DNA of 64,000 nt from Nocardioides sp. REDSEA-S33_B3 (GCA_001627335.1 LUPK01000010.1:80087-144086); one strand, 5' to 3'. Positions 41,449 through 50,954 are shown, numbered from the stretch's first letter. Translations and numbers: made by a program. The notes: generated by a model from the letters alone, not told the origin.

Positions 41449-42294
41449 TCAGAACATGATGGTGGAGAAGCGTGCCGTCTCGGCGAAGCCTACCGAGCGG
41501 TACGCGCGGCGCGCCGGCTCGTTCCACTCGTTGACGTAGAGCGACACCGTCGGCGCGATCTCGCGGCGCACGAGCTCGACCACCGCTGCCATGCCTGCCA
41601 AGGCCAGGCCCTCGCCGCGCCGGTCCGGCGGGACCCAGACCCCCTGGATCTGCGCCGCGGTCGGAGAGGCGCACGCCACCTCGGCCTTGAAGACCAACCT
41701 GCCCTCGTCGAAGCGGGCGAAGGACCAGCCGCGGCTGACCAGCTGGGTGACGCGCGCGCGGTAGAGGTCGGCCCCGCCGCCGATCTCCGGGGAGAGACCG
41801 ACCTCCTCGGTGTACATCGCCACGCACGCGGGGTACAGCTCGGCCATGTCCTCCCGCGTGGTGCGGCGTACCCGGGGGTCGGGCGCCACCAGCGGCGGAC
41901 CGGCGATCTCGAGGTGCGGCTGCTGCCAGCGGATCTCGCGGGGCTTGGTCCAGGTCGTGGCGACGGCCTGCCAGAAGGCCTTGACCGCGTCGTGGGGCCC
42001 GACGACCGTGGACGCCATCCGCCCCTTGGACATCGCCCTCTCGGCGAAGGCTCGCGCGTCGTCGGGGGTGGCTTGGACGGGCACGAGGTTGGCCCCGACG
42101 TGGCAGGCGGCCCGCATCCGGCCGCCCTCGAAGCGGCCCCACACCTCACCGCCGAGCCAGCGCGGCTCGAGGCTCGTGGTGCGTGCGCGGTAGTCGGCGA
42201 AGACGTTGACCACCGGGTCGCGGCCGGCCAGGGCCAGGAACTCCTCGAGGTCCGCGACGCCGAGGGGACGGACGCCGTCGCGGGTGGTCAGCAC
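41449..42294 (-). CDS. DUF4081-containing GNAT acetyltransferase
   Basis: ORF; N-terminal DPVVNVFADYRART; GNAT motif GVWVPPDRRGEGLALAGMAAVV. Confidence 0.88.
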   Translation of the reverse strand: MLTTRDGVRPLGVADLEEFLALAGRDPVVNVFADYRARTTSLEPRWLGGEVWGRFEGGRMRAACHVGANLVPVQATPDDARAFAERAMSKGRMASTVVGPHDAVKAFWQAVATTWTKPREIRWQQPHLEIAGPPLVAPDPRVRRTTREDMAELYPACVAMYTEEVGLSPEIGGGADLYRARVTQLVSRGWSFARFDEGRLVFKAEVACASPTAAQIQGVWVPPDRRGEGLALAGMAAVVELVRREIAPTVSLYVNEWNEPARRAYRSVGFAETARFSTIMF

Positions 42295-42358
42295 GCGGGC
42301 AGCCTACGGCGTACGACGAAGGGCTCGTGGCCGCTCGGCCGTGGCGGACACCGGCGGG

Positions 42359-43510
42359 TCAGCCGACCGTGACCTCGGCGGTGCCGCCGTCGACGGCCTC
42401 CATGCCCTCGGCGATGCGCATGGCCTCCTCGATGAGCGTCTCCACGATCTTCGACTCCGGCACGGTCTTGATGACCTCGCCCTTGACGAAGATCTGGCCC
42501 TTGCCGTTGCCCGAGGCGACGCCCAGGTCGGCCTCGCGGGCCTCGCCCGGGCCGTTGACGACGCAGCCCATGACGGCCACGCGCAGCGGGACCTCGAGCC
42601 CGTCGAGACCGGCGGTGACCTCGTCGGCGAGCTTGTAGACGTCGACCTGCGCGCGGCCGCAGCTGGGGCAGGAGACGATCTCGAGGCGGCGCGGCTTGAG
42701 GTTGAGGCTCTCGAGGATCTGGATGCCGACCTTGACCTCCTCGACCGGCGGCGCGGAGAGGCTGACGCGGATGGTGTCGCCGATCCCCTGGCTCAGCAGC
42801 GCGCCGAAGGCGGTCGCGGACTTGATGGTGCCCTGGAAGGCGGGGCCCGCCTCGGTGACGCCGAGGTGGAGCGGCCAGTCGCCCTCGGCGGCGAGCATCT
42901 CGTAGGCGCGCACCATCACGACCGGGTCGTTGTGCTTGACCGAGATCTTGAAGTCGCGGAAGCCGTGCTCCTCGAAGAGGCTGGCCTCCCACTTGGCGGA
43001 CTCGACCAGCGCCTCGGGGGTCGCCTTGCCGTACTTCTCCAGCAGGCGCTTGTCGAGGCTGCCGGCGTTGACGCCGATGCGGATGCTCGTGCCGTGGTCG
43101 GCGGCCTCCTTGGCGATCTGCTTGACCTGGTCGTCGAAGGCACGGATGTTGCCCGGGTTGACGCGGACCGCCGCGCAGCCGGCCTCGATGGCGGCGTAGA
43201 CGTACTTGGGCTGGAAGTGGATGTCGGCGATGACCGGGATCTGCGCCTTCTGGGCGATCGCCGGCAGCGCGTCGGCGTCGTCCTGGCTGGGGCACGCGAC
43301 ACGCACGATGTCGCAGCCGCTGGCCGTCAGCTCGGCGATCTGCTGCAGGGTCGCGTTGACGTCGGAGGTCAGCGTCGTGGTCATCGACTGGACCGAGATC
43401 GGGTGGTCCGAGCCCACCCCGACCTTCCCGACCTGGATCTGGCGGGTCTGACGGCGCGGGGCCAGCACCGGCGGAGGGGCGGACGGCATCCCGAGGCTGA
43501 TCGAGGTCAT
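42359..43510 (-). CDS. ispG: (E)-4-hydroxy-3-methylbut-2-enyl-diphosphate synthase
   Basis: [67 protein letters not shown]. Confidence 0.96.
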   Translation of the reverse strand: MTSISLGMPSAPPPVLAPRRQTRQIQVGKVGVGSDHPISVQSMTTTLTSDVNATLQQIAELTASGCDIVRVACPSQDDADALPAIAQKAQIPVIADIHFQPKYVYAAIEAGCAAVRVNPGNIRAFDDQVKQIAKEAADHGTSIRIGVNAGSLDKRLLEKYGKATPEALVESAKWEASLFEEHGFRDFKISVKHNDPVVMVRAYEMLAAEGDWPLHLGVTEAGPAFQGTIKSATAFGALLSQGIGDTIRVSLSAPPVEEVKVGIQILESLNLKPRRLEIVSCPSCGRAQVDVYKLADEVTAGLDGLEVPLRVAVMGCVVNGPGEAREADLGVASGNGKGQIFVKGEVIKTVPESKIVETLIEEAMRIAEGMEAVDGGTAEVTVG

Positions 43511-43537
43511 GGCTCCCAGGCTACTCAGTGGGGTGCG

Positions 43538-43591
43538 GTGGGACGTCATACGGAGGGGACGTCCACTGCCGCTGTACGTATGACGTCCCAC
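43538..43591. repeat. 54-nt hairpin element, copy A
   Basis: GTGGGACGTCATACG-(24 nt)-CGTATGACGTCCCAC, perfect 15-nt inverted arms; loop contains GGACGTCCACT. Confidence 0.95.
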
Positions 43592-43600
43592 GCGGTCGGC

Positions 43601-43654
43601 TCAGGAGGTCATACGGACGGGAGGTCCACTGCCGTCGTACGTATGACGTCCCAC
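43601..43654. repeat. 54-nt hairpin element, copy B (direct repeat of A, 63-bp period)
   Basis: TCAGGAGGTCATACG-(24 nt)-CGTATGACGTCCCAC; loop nearly identical to A. Confidence 0.92.
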
Positions 43655-43660
43655 GCGGGC

Positions 43661-44602
43661 TCAGGCAGCGCGCCGGAACCCTGCGGCGACCATGGCCTCC
43701 TCGACCTGGTCCAGGAACGCTTCACGCTCCAGGCGAAAGCCCAGGAGTGGGAGCCGCAGCACCCGGTCGCCCTGCATGGTCAGGGCGTTCTGGCGCAGCG
43801 CGTCGCCGACGACGTTCTCGGCCCATGAGTGGTGGATGCCGTCGACCTCGACGACGAGGCGGAACTGCGGCCAGTAGAGGTCGAGGTAGTAGCGACCCCG
43901 GCCGTCTCGACGCAGCACCTGACGGGCCGGAGCCGGAAGGCCACGCTCGCGCAGTGCACGCGCGACGTCGAGCTCGCCCAGCGACCGAGCGCCGTCCAGC
44001 AGCTCGTTGACGAGCTCGTGGAGCAATGGGCGGCGCCGGTCGCGCCGGACCCGCAACAGCTCCAGGCCGAGCTGCTCGGGGCGCACGAGCCCCTGCTGGA
44101 CCGCCGCGGTGACGACGTACGTCGCCTCGCGGTCGGTCCTCGCCCATAGCGCCGCCCGGAGGGCTGCGACGGCCGGTCGGGTCCTGGGGATGCCCGGGCC
44201 CTCCACGCGGTCCGCGGCGGACCACCGTCGGGTCTGGCGGACGTCGTACTCGCGACGATGGCGGATGCGCGCCCCGCGCGGGACCGAGACCCTCACCCGG
44301 CCCTCGTCGAAGCGTTGGAGGCCGGAGGCGACCAACGAGGACGCACCGTCCAGCATCGCCCGGGGGCCGCCGACGAACAGGGCCGCCCAGCGATGGCTGT
44401 CGCTGCTGAGGGGTCCGTTGTGGACGCAGACCGCCTGGTCACCCACACGCGCCCAGCGACGCGCCCTGATCTCCCTCGCGACCAGCCACCGGGGAACGCC
44501 CAGCGCGTAGAGCTGGCGGCGCGAGACGACGGCTCCTTGGGTCTCCGCCGCCGCGCGTGCGGCTTGCAGGAGCTCGTGGTCGATGCTGGTCGAGGTGGGC
44601 AT
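43661..44602 (-). CDS. AbiEi-like N-terminal HTH plus C-terminal DUF559 (Vsr-like nuclease fold) protein
   Basis: Start MPTSTSIDHELLQAARAAAETQGAVVSRRQLYALGVPRWLV; C-terminal FRLVVEVDGIHHSWAENVVGDALRQNALTMQGDRVLRLP. Confidence 0.82.
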   Translation of the reverse strand: MPTSTSIDHELLQAARAAAETQGAVVSRRQLYALGVPRWLVAREIRARRWARVGDQAVCVHNGPLSSDSHRWAALFVGGPRAMLDGASSLVASGLQRFDEGRVRVSVPRGARIRHRREYDVRQTRRWSAADRVEGPGIPRTRPAVAALRAALWARTDREATYVVTAAVQQGLVRPEQLGLELLRVRRDRRRPLLHELVNELLDGARSLGELDVARALRERGLPAPARQVLRRDGRGRYYLDLYWPQFRLVVEVDGIHHSWAENVVGDALRQNALTMQGDRVLRLPLLGFRLEREAFLDQVEEAMVAAGFRRAA

Positions 44603-44710
44603 CCCTCGACGATCCCCGGCGCCGTCGGGTGTCAGGCGGGTCGTCAGGTGGGCTGTGGATCCGCGTGCGTCGGAGCGGCCTGTGGACGTGCGGCGGGCTG
44701 CGGCGGCACC

Positions 44711-44764
44711 GTGGGACGTCATACGAGACGCAGGAGTGGACGTCCTGTGCGTATGACGTCCCGC
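44711..44764. repeat. 54-nt hairpin element, copy C (inverted relative to A/B)
   Basis: GTGGGACGTCATACG-(24 nt)-CGTATGACGTCCCGC; reverse complement of the loop carries GGACGTCCACT at the same offset as copy A. Confidence 0.93.
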
Positions 44765-44794
44765 CGCGTGCGGCCAAGGGCGCCCCGCGACCGA

Positions 44795-46159
44795 TCAGGC
44801 GTCGAACTGCACGGGCACGACCAGGTCGCCGACGATCAGCACGACGCCCATGACGAGCAGGGCGGAGGCGACGACGTAGGCGACCGGCAGGAGCTTGGCG
44901 GCGTCGACGTAGCCGGGGTCGGGACGGCGGAACAGGCGCGCCCAGCCGCGACGGACCCACTCCCAGGTCGCGGAGGCGATGTGGCCGCCGTCGAGCGGCA
45001 GCAGCGGCAGGAAGTTGAACAGGCCGATGAAGAGGTTGAAGCCCGCGACCAGGCCGGCCAGCGAGACCGCCTTCTCGGCCACGTCGAGCTGGTCGGTGGA
45101 CGACACGGTGCCGGCGATCCGGCCGCCGCCGACGATCGAGACCGGGCTGTCGATCGCGCGCTCCTCGACGCCGACGATCGCCTTGGCCACGCCCCAGACC
45201 TTGACCGGCAACTGGCCGAGCGCGACCACGGTGTCCTTGGTCATCCCGGCCATCTGGCGCGCGGTGTAGATCGGCCCGCCGGTCTCGGTGACGTAGCGGA
45301 CTGTGGGGGTCACACCGAGGAAGCCGACCTCGGTGAGCGTCTCGGTGGAGTCGCCGGTCGGGCGGGCCTGGACGGTCGTGGAGGTCTCGCCGGTCAGCAG
45401 CTGCCCGTCGCGCTCGTAGCCGATCACCGCGTCGCCGTCGGCGTTGCCGCGGATCAGCTCGCGCAGCTGGTCCCAGCCGGTGACCGGGGTGCCGTTGAAC
45501 GAGGTGACGACGTCACCGGGCCGCAGGCCGGCTTCGTACGCCGGAGCCAGCGGGTCGGAGTCGGTGCACGCCCGTCCCTCCTCGGTGAAGGGGATGACGC
45601 ACTCGGAGACGGTGTCGATGACCGGCGGACCGGCCTCGGCCTCGATGTCGACGACGTTGCCGTAGGTGGCGTAGATGCCCCAGAACAGCGCGAACGCGAT
45701 GAGGATGTTGACCGACGGGCCGCCGGCCATCACGACGATCTTCTTCCACGGCGGCAGCTTGTAGAACAGCCGGTCCTCGTCGCCGGGCTGCACGAGCTCC
45801 CACTCCGCGGCGCGGGCGTCGGAGATCAGCTGGGTGAACAAGCCGGTGTTGGACTTCCGCACCCGCGTGACCTGCTGGCCCTCGGCGTCGTAGGTGACCT
45901 CGCCGAGCTCGGCGGCCCCCGGCGGGAGCATGCCGACGATCTTGACGTAGCCGCCGAGCGGGATCGCCTTGAGGCCGTACTCGGTCTCGCCCACCTGCCG
46001 GCTCCACACGGTGGGGCCGAAGCCGATGAAGTACTGCGTGACCTTCCCGCCGAACCGTTTGGCCGGGATCATGTGGCCGAGCTCGTGCAACCCGATCGAG
46101 ACCAGGATGGCGCCGACGAACAGCACCACGCCGAGCAGGTAGAGCAGAGCGGTCATCAC
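44795..46159 (-). CDS. rip1: Site-2 (M50) RIP metalloprotease, Rip1/RseP-like
   Basis: ORF; HELGHMIPAK, PDZ domain, LLPLLPLDGGHI. Confidence 0.94.
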   Translation of the reverse strand: MMTALLYLLGVVLFVGAILVSIGLHELGHMIPAKRFGGKVTQYFIGFGPTVWSRQVGETEYGLKAIPLGGYVKIVGMLPPGAAELGEVTYDAEGQQVTRVRKSNTGLFTQLISDARAAEWELVQPGDEDRLFYKLPPWKKIVVMAGGPSVNILIAFALFWGIYATYGNVVDIEAEAGPPVIDTVSECVIPFTEEGRACTDSDPLAPAYEAGLRPGDVVTSFNGTPVTGWDQLRELIRGNADGDAVIGYERDGQLLTGETSTTVQARPTGDSTETLTEVGFLGVTPTVRYVTETGGPIYTARQMAGMTKDTVVALGQLPVKVWGVAKAIVGVEERAIDSPVSIVGGGRIAGTVSSTDQLDVAEKAVSLAGLVAGFNLFIGLFNFLPLLPLDGGHIASATWEWVRRGWARLFRRPDPGYVDAAKLLPVAYVVASALLVMGVVLIVGDLVVPVQFDA

Positions 46160-46177
46160 ATTCCTCGGGAGGGTCCG

Positions 46178-47275
46178 TCAGGGGGTGCAGGCGATCACGC
46201 GGAGCGCCTCCTCGCGGGCCCATGCATCGGCCCCGAGGACGTCGTCGAGCGAGAGATCCTGCTCCGAGGGTACGTCGTGGGAGCGCAGCACCTCGGCCAC
46301 CACATCGACGATCCGGACGAACGGGAGGTTCCCTCCTCGGAACGCGTCGACGGCCACCTCGTTGGCGGCGTTGTAGACGCATGGGGCCGTCCCGCCCACT
46401 CCCCCGGCCTCGCGGGCCAGCGACACGGCCGGGAACGCCTCGTCGTCGAGCGGGAAGAACTCCCACGTCTCCGGACGCGTCCAGTCCACCGAGGGCGCCG
46501 CGTCGGGCACCCGGTCGGGCCAGGCCAGGCCCATCGCGATCGGGATCCTCATCGTCGGTGGGCTGGCCTGCACCAGGGTCGAGCCGTCGTGGAACTCCAC
46601 CATCGAGTGGACCACCGACGTCGGGTGCACCACGACCTCGATCTCCTCGAACGGCACCCCGAAGAGCAGGTGCGCCTCGATGACCTCCAGCCCCTTGTTG
46701 ACCAGCGTCGCGGAGTTGATCGTGATGACGGGGCCCATCGCCCACGTCGGGTGCGCGAGCGCGTCGGCGACGGTGACGTCCGCGAGCTGCTCGCGGGTGC
46801 GCCCGCGGAAGGGGCCACCGCTCGCGGTGAGCACCAACCGGCGTACCTCGTCGCGGGCACCGCCGCGCAGGCACTGCGCGATCGCGGAGTGCTCGGAGTC
46901 CACCGGCACCAGCTGGCCGGGCGCGGCGCGGTCCAGCACCAGCGGGCCGCCCATGATCAGCGACTCCTTGTTGGCCAGCGCCAGGGTGCTCCCCGCGTCG
47001 AGCGCCGCCAGCGTGGGTCGCAGCCCCACGGCGCCGGTGATGCCGTTGAGCACGACGTCGCAGGGGTGCGCGGCGACGTCGACCGACGCCTCCTCCCCCA
47101 GCCCGTGGACCGCCGGGGCGAACTCCTCGACCTGCTGGGCGAAGAGGTCGGGGTTCGAGCCGCCGGCGGTCAGGCCGACGACGCGGAACCGGTCGGGGTT
47201 CGCACGCACCAGGTCGAGTGCCTGGGTGCCGATGGATCCGGTGGAGCCGAGGATGACGACGTCGCGACGCTGCAC
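46178..47275 (-). CDS. dxr: 1-deoxy-D-xylulose-5-phosphate reductoisomerase
   Basis: [78 protein letters not shown]. Confidence 0.96.
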   Translation of the reverse strand: MQRRDVVILGSTGSIGTQALDLVRANPDRFRVVGLTAGGSNPDLFAQQVEEFAPAVHGLGEEASVDVAAHPCDVVLNGITGAVGLRPTLAALDAGSTLALANKESLIMGGPLVLDRAAPGQLVPVDSEHSAIAQCLRGGARDEVRRLVLTASGGPFRGRTREQLADVTVADALAHPTWAMGPVITINSATLVNKGLEVIEAHLLFGVPFEEIEVVVHPTSVVHSMVEFHDGSTLVQASPPTMRIPIAMGLAWPDRVPDAAPSVDWTRPETWEFFPLDDEAFPAVSLAREAGGVGGTAPCVYNAANEVAVDAFRGGNLPFVRIVDVVAEVLRSHDVPSEQDLSLDDVLGADAWAREEALRVIACTP

Positions 47276-47302
47276 GAGCCAGAGTCTGTCAGGCCCGGTC
47301 GG

Positions 47303-48622
47303 TCAGGGCGCTGTCGCGGCGAACGCCTCGGCCACCACGTCGAACGCCTCCTCGAGCAGCGCGTCGGAGATCGACAGCGGGGGCAGGAAGCGGAAGACGT
47401 TGCCCCAGGTGCCGCAGGTCAGCGTCACGACCCCCTGGCGGTGGCAGTACGCCGACACGGCCGCCGCGCGAGCGGCGTCGGGCTCGAGGGTGCCCGGCCG
47501 GCACAGCTCGATGGCCAGCATGGCGCCGCGGCCGCGGACCTCCGCGACGACCGGGTGCTCGGCGGCGATCTTCTCCAGCCGGGCGCGCACCAGCGCCTCG
47601 ACCTCGCGCGCGCGAGCGACCAGGTCGTGGCCCTCCATCTCCTCGATGGCACCCAGCGCCGCGGCACACGCCAGCGGGTTGCCGCCGTAGGTACCGCCCA
47701 GCCCACCGGCGTGGACGGCATCCATCAGCTCGGCGCGACCGGTCACCGCCGCGAGCGGCAGGCCGCCGGCGATGCCCTTGGCGGTGGTGACCAGGTCGGG
47801 CACGACGCCCTCGTGGTCGCAGGCGAACCAGTCGCCGGTGCGGCAGAAGCCGGACTGGATCTCGTCGGCGATGAAGACCACGTCGTGGTCGCGGCACCAC
47901 TGCGCCACCGCGGGCAGGAAGCCAGGCGCCGGCTCGATGAAGCCGCCCTCGCCCTGGATCGGCTCGATCACGACGCACGCGAGGTTGGTGGCGCCGACCT
48001 GCTTGTCGATCACGTCGATCGCGCGGGCGGCGGCCTCCGCGCCGGAGAGCCCGTCGCGCAGCGGGTAGGACATCGGTGCGCGGTAGACCTCGCCCGCGAA
48101 CGGGCCGAACCCGTGCTTGTAGGGCATGTTCTTGGCCGTCATGGCCATCGTGAGGTTGGTGCGGCCGTGGTAGGCGTGGTCGAAGACGACCACGGCGTCC
48201 TTGCCGGTCGCCACGCGGGCGATCTTGACGGCGTTCTCGACGGCCTCGGCGCCGGAGTTGAAGAGCGCTGACTTCTTCGCGTGGTCGCCGGGGGTCAGCG
48301 CGGACAGCTTCTCCGCGACGTCGACGTAGCCGGAGTAGGGGGTGACCATGAAGCAGGTGTGGGTGAACGCCTCGAGCTGCTCGGCCACCCGGCGCACGAC
48401 GCCCGGGGCGCTGTTGCCCACGGTGGTGACCGCGATGCCGGACCCGAGGTCGATGAGGCTGTTGCCGTCGACGTCGACGAGCACCCCGCCGCCGGCCTCC
48501 ACCACGAAGACGGGCAGGGTGGTCCCGACACCATCGGCGACGAAGGACTTCTTGCGATCGAGCAGTTCTGTCGAACGAGGTCCGGGAATATCGGTCACGA
48601 GACGGCGGATCTGCTGGATCAT
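47303..48622 (-). CDS. gabT: 4-aminobutyrate aminotransferase (class III)
   Basis: In-frame ATG 48622 MIQQIRRLVTDIPGPRSTELLDRKKSF; NSGAEAVENAVKIAR; VFIADEIQSGFCRTG. Confidence 0.92.
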   Translation of the reverse strand: MIQQIRRLVTDIPGPRSTELLDRKKSFVADGVGTTLPVFVVEAGGGVLVDVDGNSLIDLGSGIAVTTVGNSAPGVVRRVAEQLEAFTHTCFMVTPYSGYVDVAEKLSALTPGDHAKKSALFNSGAEAVENAVKIARVATGKDAVVVFDHAYHGRTNLTMAMTAKNMPYKHGFGPFAGEVYRAPMSYPLRDGLSGAEAAARAIDVIDKQVGATNLACVVIEPIQGEGGFIEPAPGFLPAVAQWCRDHDVVFIADEIQSGFCRTGDWFACDHEGVVPDLVTTAKGIAGGLPLAAVTGRAELMDAVHAGGLGGTYGGNPLACAAALGAIEEMEGHDLVARAREVEALVRARLEKIAAEHPVVAEVRGRGAMLAIELCRPGTLEPDAARAAAVSAYCHRQGVVTLTCGTWGNVFRFLPPLSISDALLEEAFDVVAEAFAATAP

Positions 48623-48679
48623 GGGTCCACTCTCGCACACCGGAGCCCGACCGTCGCTCCCCTCGGACAGGATGACCCC

Positions 48680-49459
48680 ATGAAGAAGCTCGCGCTCGTC
48701 CGCCGCCCCGGTCCCCGCGTCGCCGAGGGTCTGGTGACCCATCTCGAGCGCAGCCCCGTCGACTCGGACCTCGCGCTGCGCCAGTGGCAGGGCTACGTCG
48801 ACGCCCTGCACACCGAGGGCTGGCGCACGATCGAGGTCGAGCCCGCCGACGACTGCCCGGATGCCGTGTTCGTCGAGGACACCGTCGTGGTCTACGACGA
48901 CGTCGCGGTGATCAGCCGACCCGGCGCCGACGAGCGCAAGCCCGAGACAGCCGGGACCGAGGCCGCGCTACGCGACCTCGGCTACCGGATCGAGCGGATC
49001 GAGGCGCCCGACACCCTCGACGGCGGCGACGTGCTCAAGCACGACGGCACCGTCTGGGTCGGCCTCGGAGGGCGTACGACGCCGGGTGCCGTCGACCAGC
49101 TCCGCGCGCACCTGGCGCCGCTCGGGGCGGTCGTCGTCGGCGTACCGCTGGCGAAGGTGCTGCACCTGAAGTCCGCGGTGACCGCGCTGCCGGACGGCAC
49201 CGTGATCGGGTGGGACCCGGTCGTCGACGACCGAGGGGTGTGGGAGCGCTACGAGTCGGTCCCCGAGGAGCCGGGCTGCCACGTGGTCGTCCTCGACGAG
49301 GACACCGTCCTGATGTCCAGCGCCGCCCCGCTGACCCGGGCCCGCTTCGAGGAGCGTGGGCTGCGGGTCGTGGCCGTCGACATCAGGGAGCTCGAGAAGC
49401 TCGAGGGATGCGTGACCTGCCTGTCGGTCCGGCTACGAGGTGCGCCCCAGCCCACCTGA
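48680..49459 (+). CDS. ddaH: Dimethylargininase / amidinotransferase family
   Basis: ATG 48680; DCPDAVFVEDTVVV, DTLDGGDVL, HLKSAVTAL, LEGCVTCLSVRL catalytic Cys. Confidence 0.9.
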   Translation: MKKLALVRRPGPRVAEGLVTHLERSPVDSDLALRQWQGYVDALHTEGWRTIEVEPADDCPDAVFVEDTVVVYDDVAVISRPGADERKPETAGTEAALRDLGYRIERIEAPDTLDGGDVLKHDGTVWVGLGGRTTPGAVDQLRAHLAPLGAVVVGVPLAKVLHLKSAVTALPDGTVIGWDPVVDDRGVWERYESVPEEPGCHVVVLDEDTVLMSSAAPLTRARFEERGLRVVAVDIRELEKLEGCVTCLSVRLRGAPQPT

Positions 49460-49470
49460 GCCGCCGCGTG

Positions 49471-49515
49471 CAGCACCGAGGCCCGCCCGGCGGGTGCCGG
49501 ACGGGGCTCGGTGCT
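49471..49515. terminator. Bidirectional hairpin
   Basis: CAGCACCGAGGCCCG ... CGGGGCTCGGTGCTG (14/15 paired) between convergent genes. Confidence 0.75.
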
Positions 49516-49550
49516 GTGCGTGCGTCCAGGTGCGGACTACCGCGAGGGGG

Positions 49551-50846
49551 TCACTTCTGGAGGTAGCAGGCCTCGGTGAAGTCGTGGCCCTCGGCGGTCG
49601 GGCCGGTGAAGATGTCACCCATGGGCTCGACACCGGCGTCGGTGTCCGCGGCCGGGGTGAACAGCTGGGTCACGCGGACCGCGGCCTCGTTGGGGTCGCC
49701 GGCGTAGTTGCCGGAACCGTCGGGGAGCATCCCCTCGCTCTCGATGTCGCCCGACATCGAGGAGGCGATCTCCAGCAGGCCACCGCGGGTGAGGTCGCCG
49801 GACTCGACGGCCTCCTCCAGCAGCGCCTTGAGGATGTAGCCGCCGGACCAGCCCATCGCGAAGTACTCGTTGGCCGGGGCGTCGCCGGCGGCCTCACGCA
49901 TGGCCTCGTGGCCCGGGGTGTCGGCGTCGTAGCCGGGGAACGAGCTGGCCCACAGGTAGGACGCCTCGATCGCCGGGGCGGCCGGGCTCTGCAGCAGCGC
50001 GGCGTTCCAGGTCGGGATGGCACCCACGAACTTGCCCTGGAAGCCCTGCGAGACGGCACCGCCGACGACGGCGGCGAGCTCGAGGGGACCGGTGGCGACG
50101 ACGACGATGTCGGCCTCGGACTTCAGCACCTCCGCCACCGCGGCGGTCTGCTGGTCGGCGCCGGGACCGGTCGTGATGTCGGTGAAGTCGGCGCCCCGCG
50201 CCTCGGCGGCGATCCGGGCACCGACCGCCGTGTCGTCGCCGTAGTCACCGGGGAAGTGCACCGCGGCGACCTTGTCGGCGCCGAGCTCGTCGACGCCGTA
50301 GTCGACGGCGTTCATGCCCTCGGCGCAGTAGGACGTGCCGATCTCCAGGACGCGGTCCTCGAAGAGCCAGTTCGAGCCGAGCGTCGCGGGCAGGACCAGC
50401 AGCTCGTCGGCGTCGTTGTCGCGCAGCATCGCCTCGGTGGCGATGGTGCCGAGCGACTGGGCGATCAGGAGGACCTCGTCGTTGATCTCGGCGAAGACCT
50501 CGGCGTGGGTGTCGGGGTCGTACTTGTTGTCCTTGACGTAGGTGGTGACGTCGACCTCGTAGTCGCCGATGCCGCCCTCCTCGTTCACGCGCTTCCAGAA
50601 GGCCTGACCGCCGTCGGTGAGCGGCACGCCCACGCCGGCGAAGACACCGGTGAGGTCGCTGATGATGCCGAGGTAGATGCAGCCCTTGGACTCGTCGACC
50701 GCGTCCGGGCACGGCTCGGACGTGACGCCGGTGCCGAGGGTCGCCTCGCCCTCGGCCTCGGAGCCCCCGTCGTCACGGCCGCAGCCGGCCAGGACCAGGG
50801 TCGTCACGGCCGCGAGCACCCCGAGCCGTCGCACGCTTCTTCTCAC
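49551..50846 (-). CDS. Branched-chain amino acid-type ABC transporter substrate-binding protein
   Basis: ORF; lipobox VLAGCGRDDG; Leu/Ile/Val-binding fold. Confidence 0.92.
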   Translation of the reverse strand: MRRSVRRLGVLAAVTTLVLAGCGRDDGGSEAEGEATLGTGVTSEPCPDAVDESKGCIYLGIISDLTGVFAGVGVPLTDGGQAFWKRVNEEGGIGDYEVDVTTYVKDNKYDPDTHAEVFAEINDEVLLIAQSLGTIATEAMLRDNDADELLVLPATLGSNWLFEDRVLEIGTSYCAEGMNAVDYGVDELGADKVAAVHFPGDYGDDTAVGARIAAEARGADFTDITTGPGADQQTAAVAEVLKSEADIVVVATGPLELAAVVGGAVSQGFQGKFVGAIPTWNAALLQSPAAPAIEASYLWASSFPGYDADTPGHEAMREAAGDAPANEYFAMGWSGGYILKALLEEAVESGDLTRGGLLEIASSMSGDIESEGMLPDGSGNYAGDPNEAAVRVTQLFTPAADTDAGVEPMGDIFTGPTAEGHDFTEACYLQK

Positions 50847-50894
50847 GGTTCCTCCTGTGGTGTGCCGGGACGTCGGCGTCCCGGTCGTCTGTAT

Positions 50895-50930
50895 GGTGTG
50901 GGTGGTGTGGGTGGTGTGGGTGGTGTGGGT
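50895..50930. repeat. 9-bp tandem repeat x4
   Basis: (GGTGTGGGT)4 perfect, followed by GGTGG and by (CAGGTCAGT)2 at 50942-50959. Confidence 0.95.
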
Positions 50931-50954
50931 GGTGGATGGATCAGGTCAGTCAGG

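Noticed and set aside
43538-43654. Interpretation of hairpins A/B as an ordinary terminator for the DUF559 gene
   Set aside because: Not excluded for B, but arms are not notably GC-rich at the tips, there is no T-tract, a full copy also lies upstream of the gene in inverted orientation, and loop length and core are conserved, so a plain terminator does not explain the family.
44258-48271. 1337-aa plus-strand ORF in the ORF track
   Set aside because: Antisense to rip1, dxr, gabT and the DUF559 gene; low-complexity Arg/Gly/Asp/His composition typical of spurious high-GC antisense frames.
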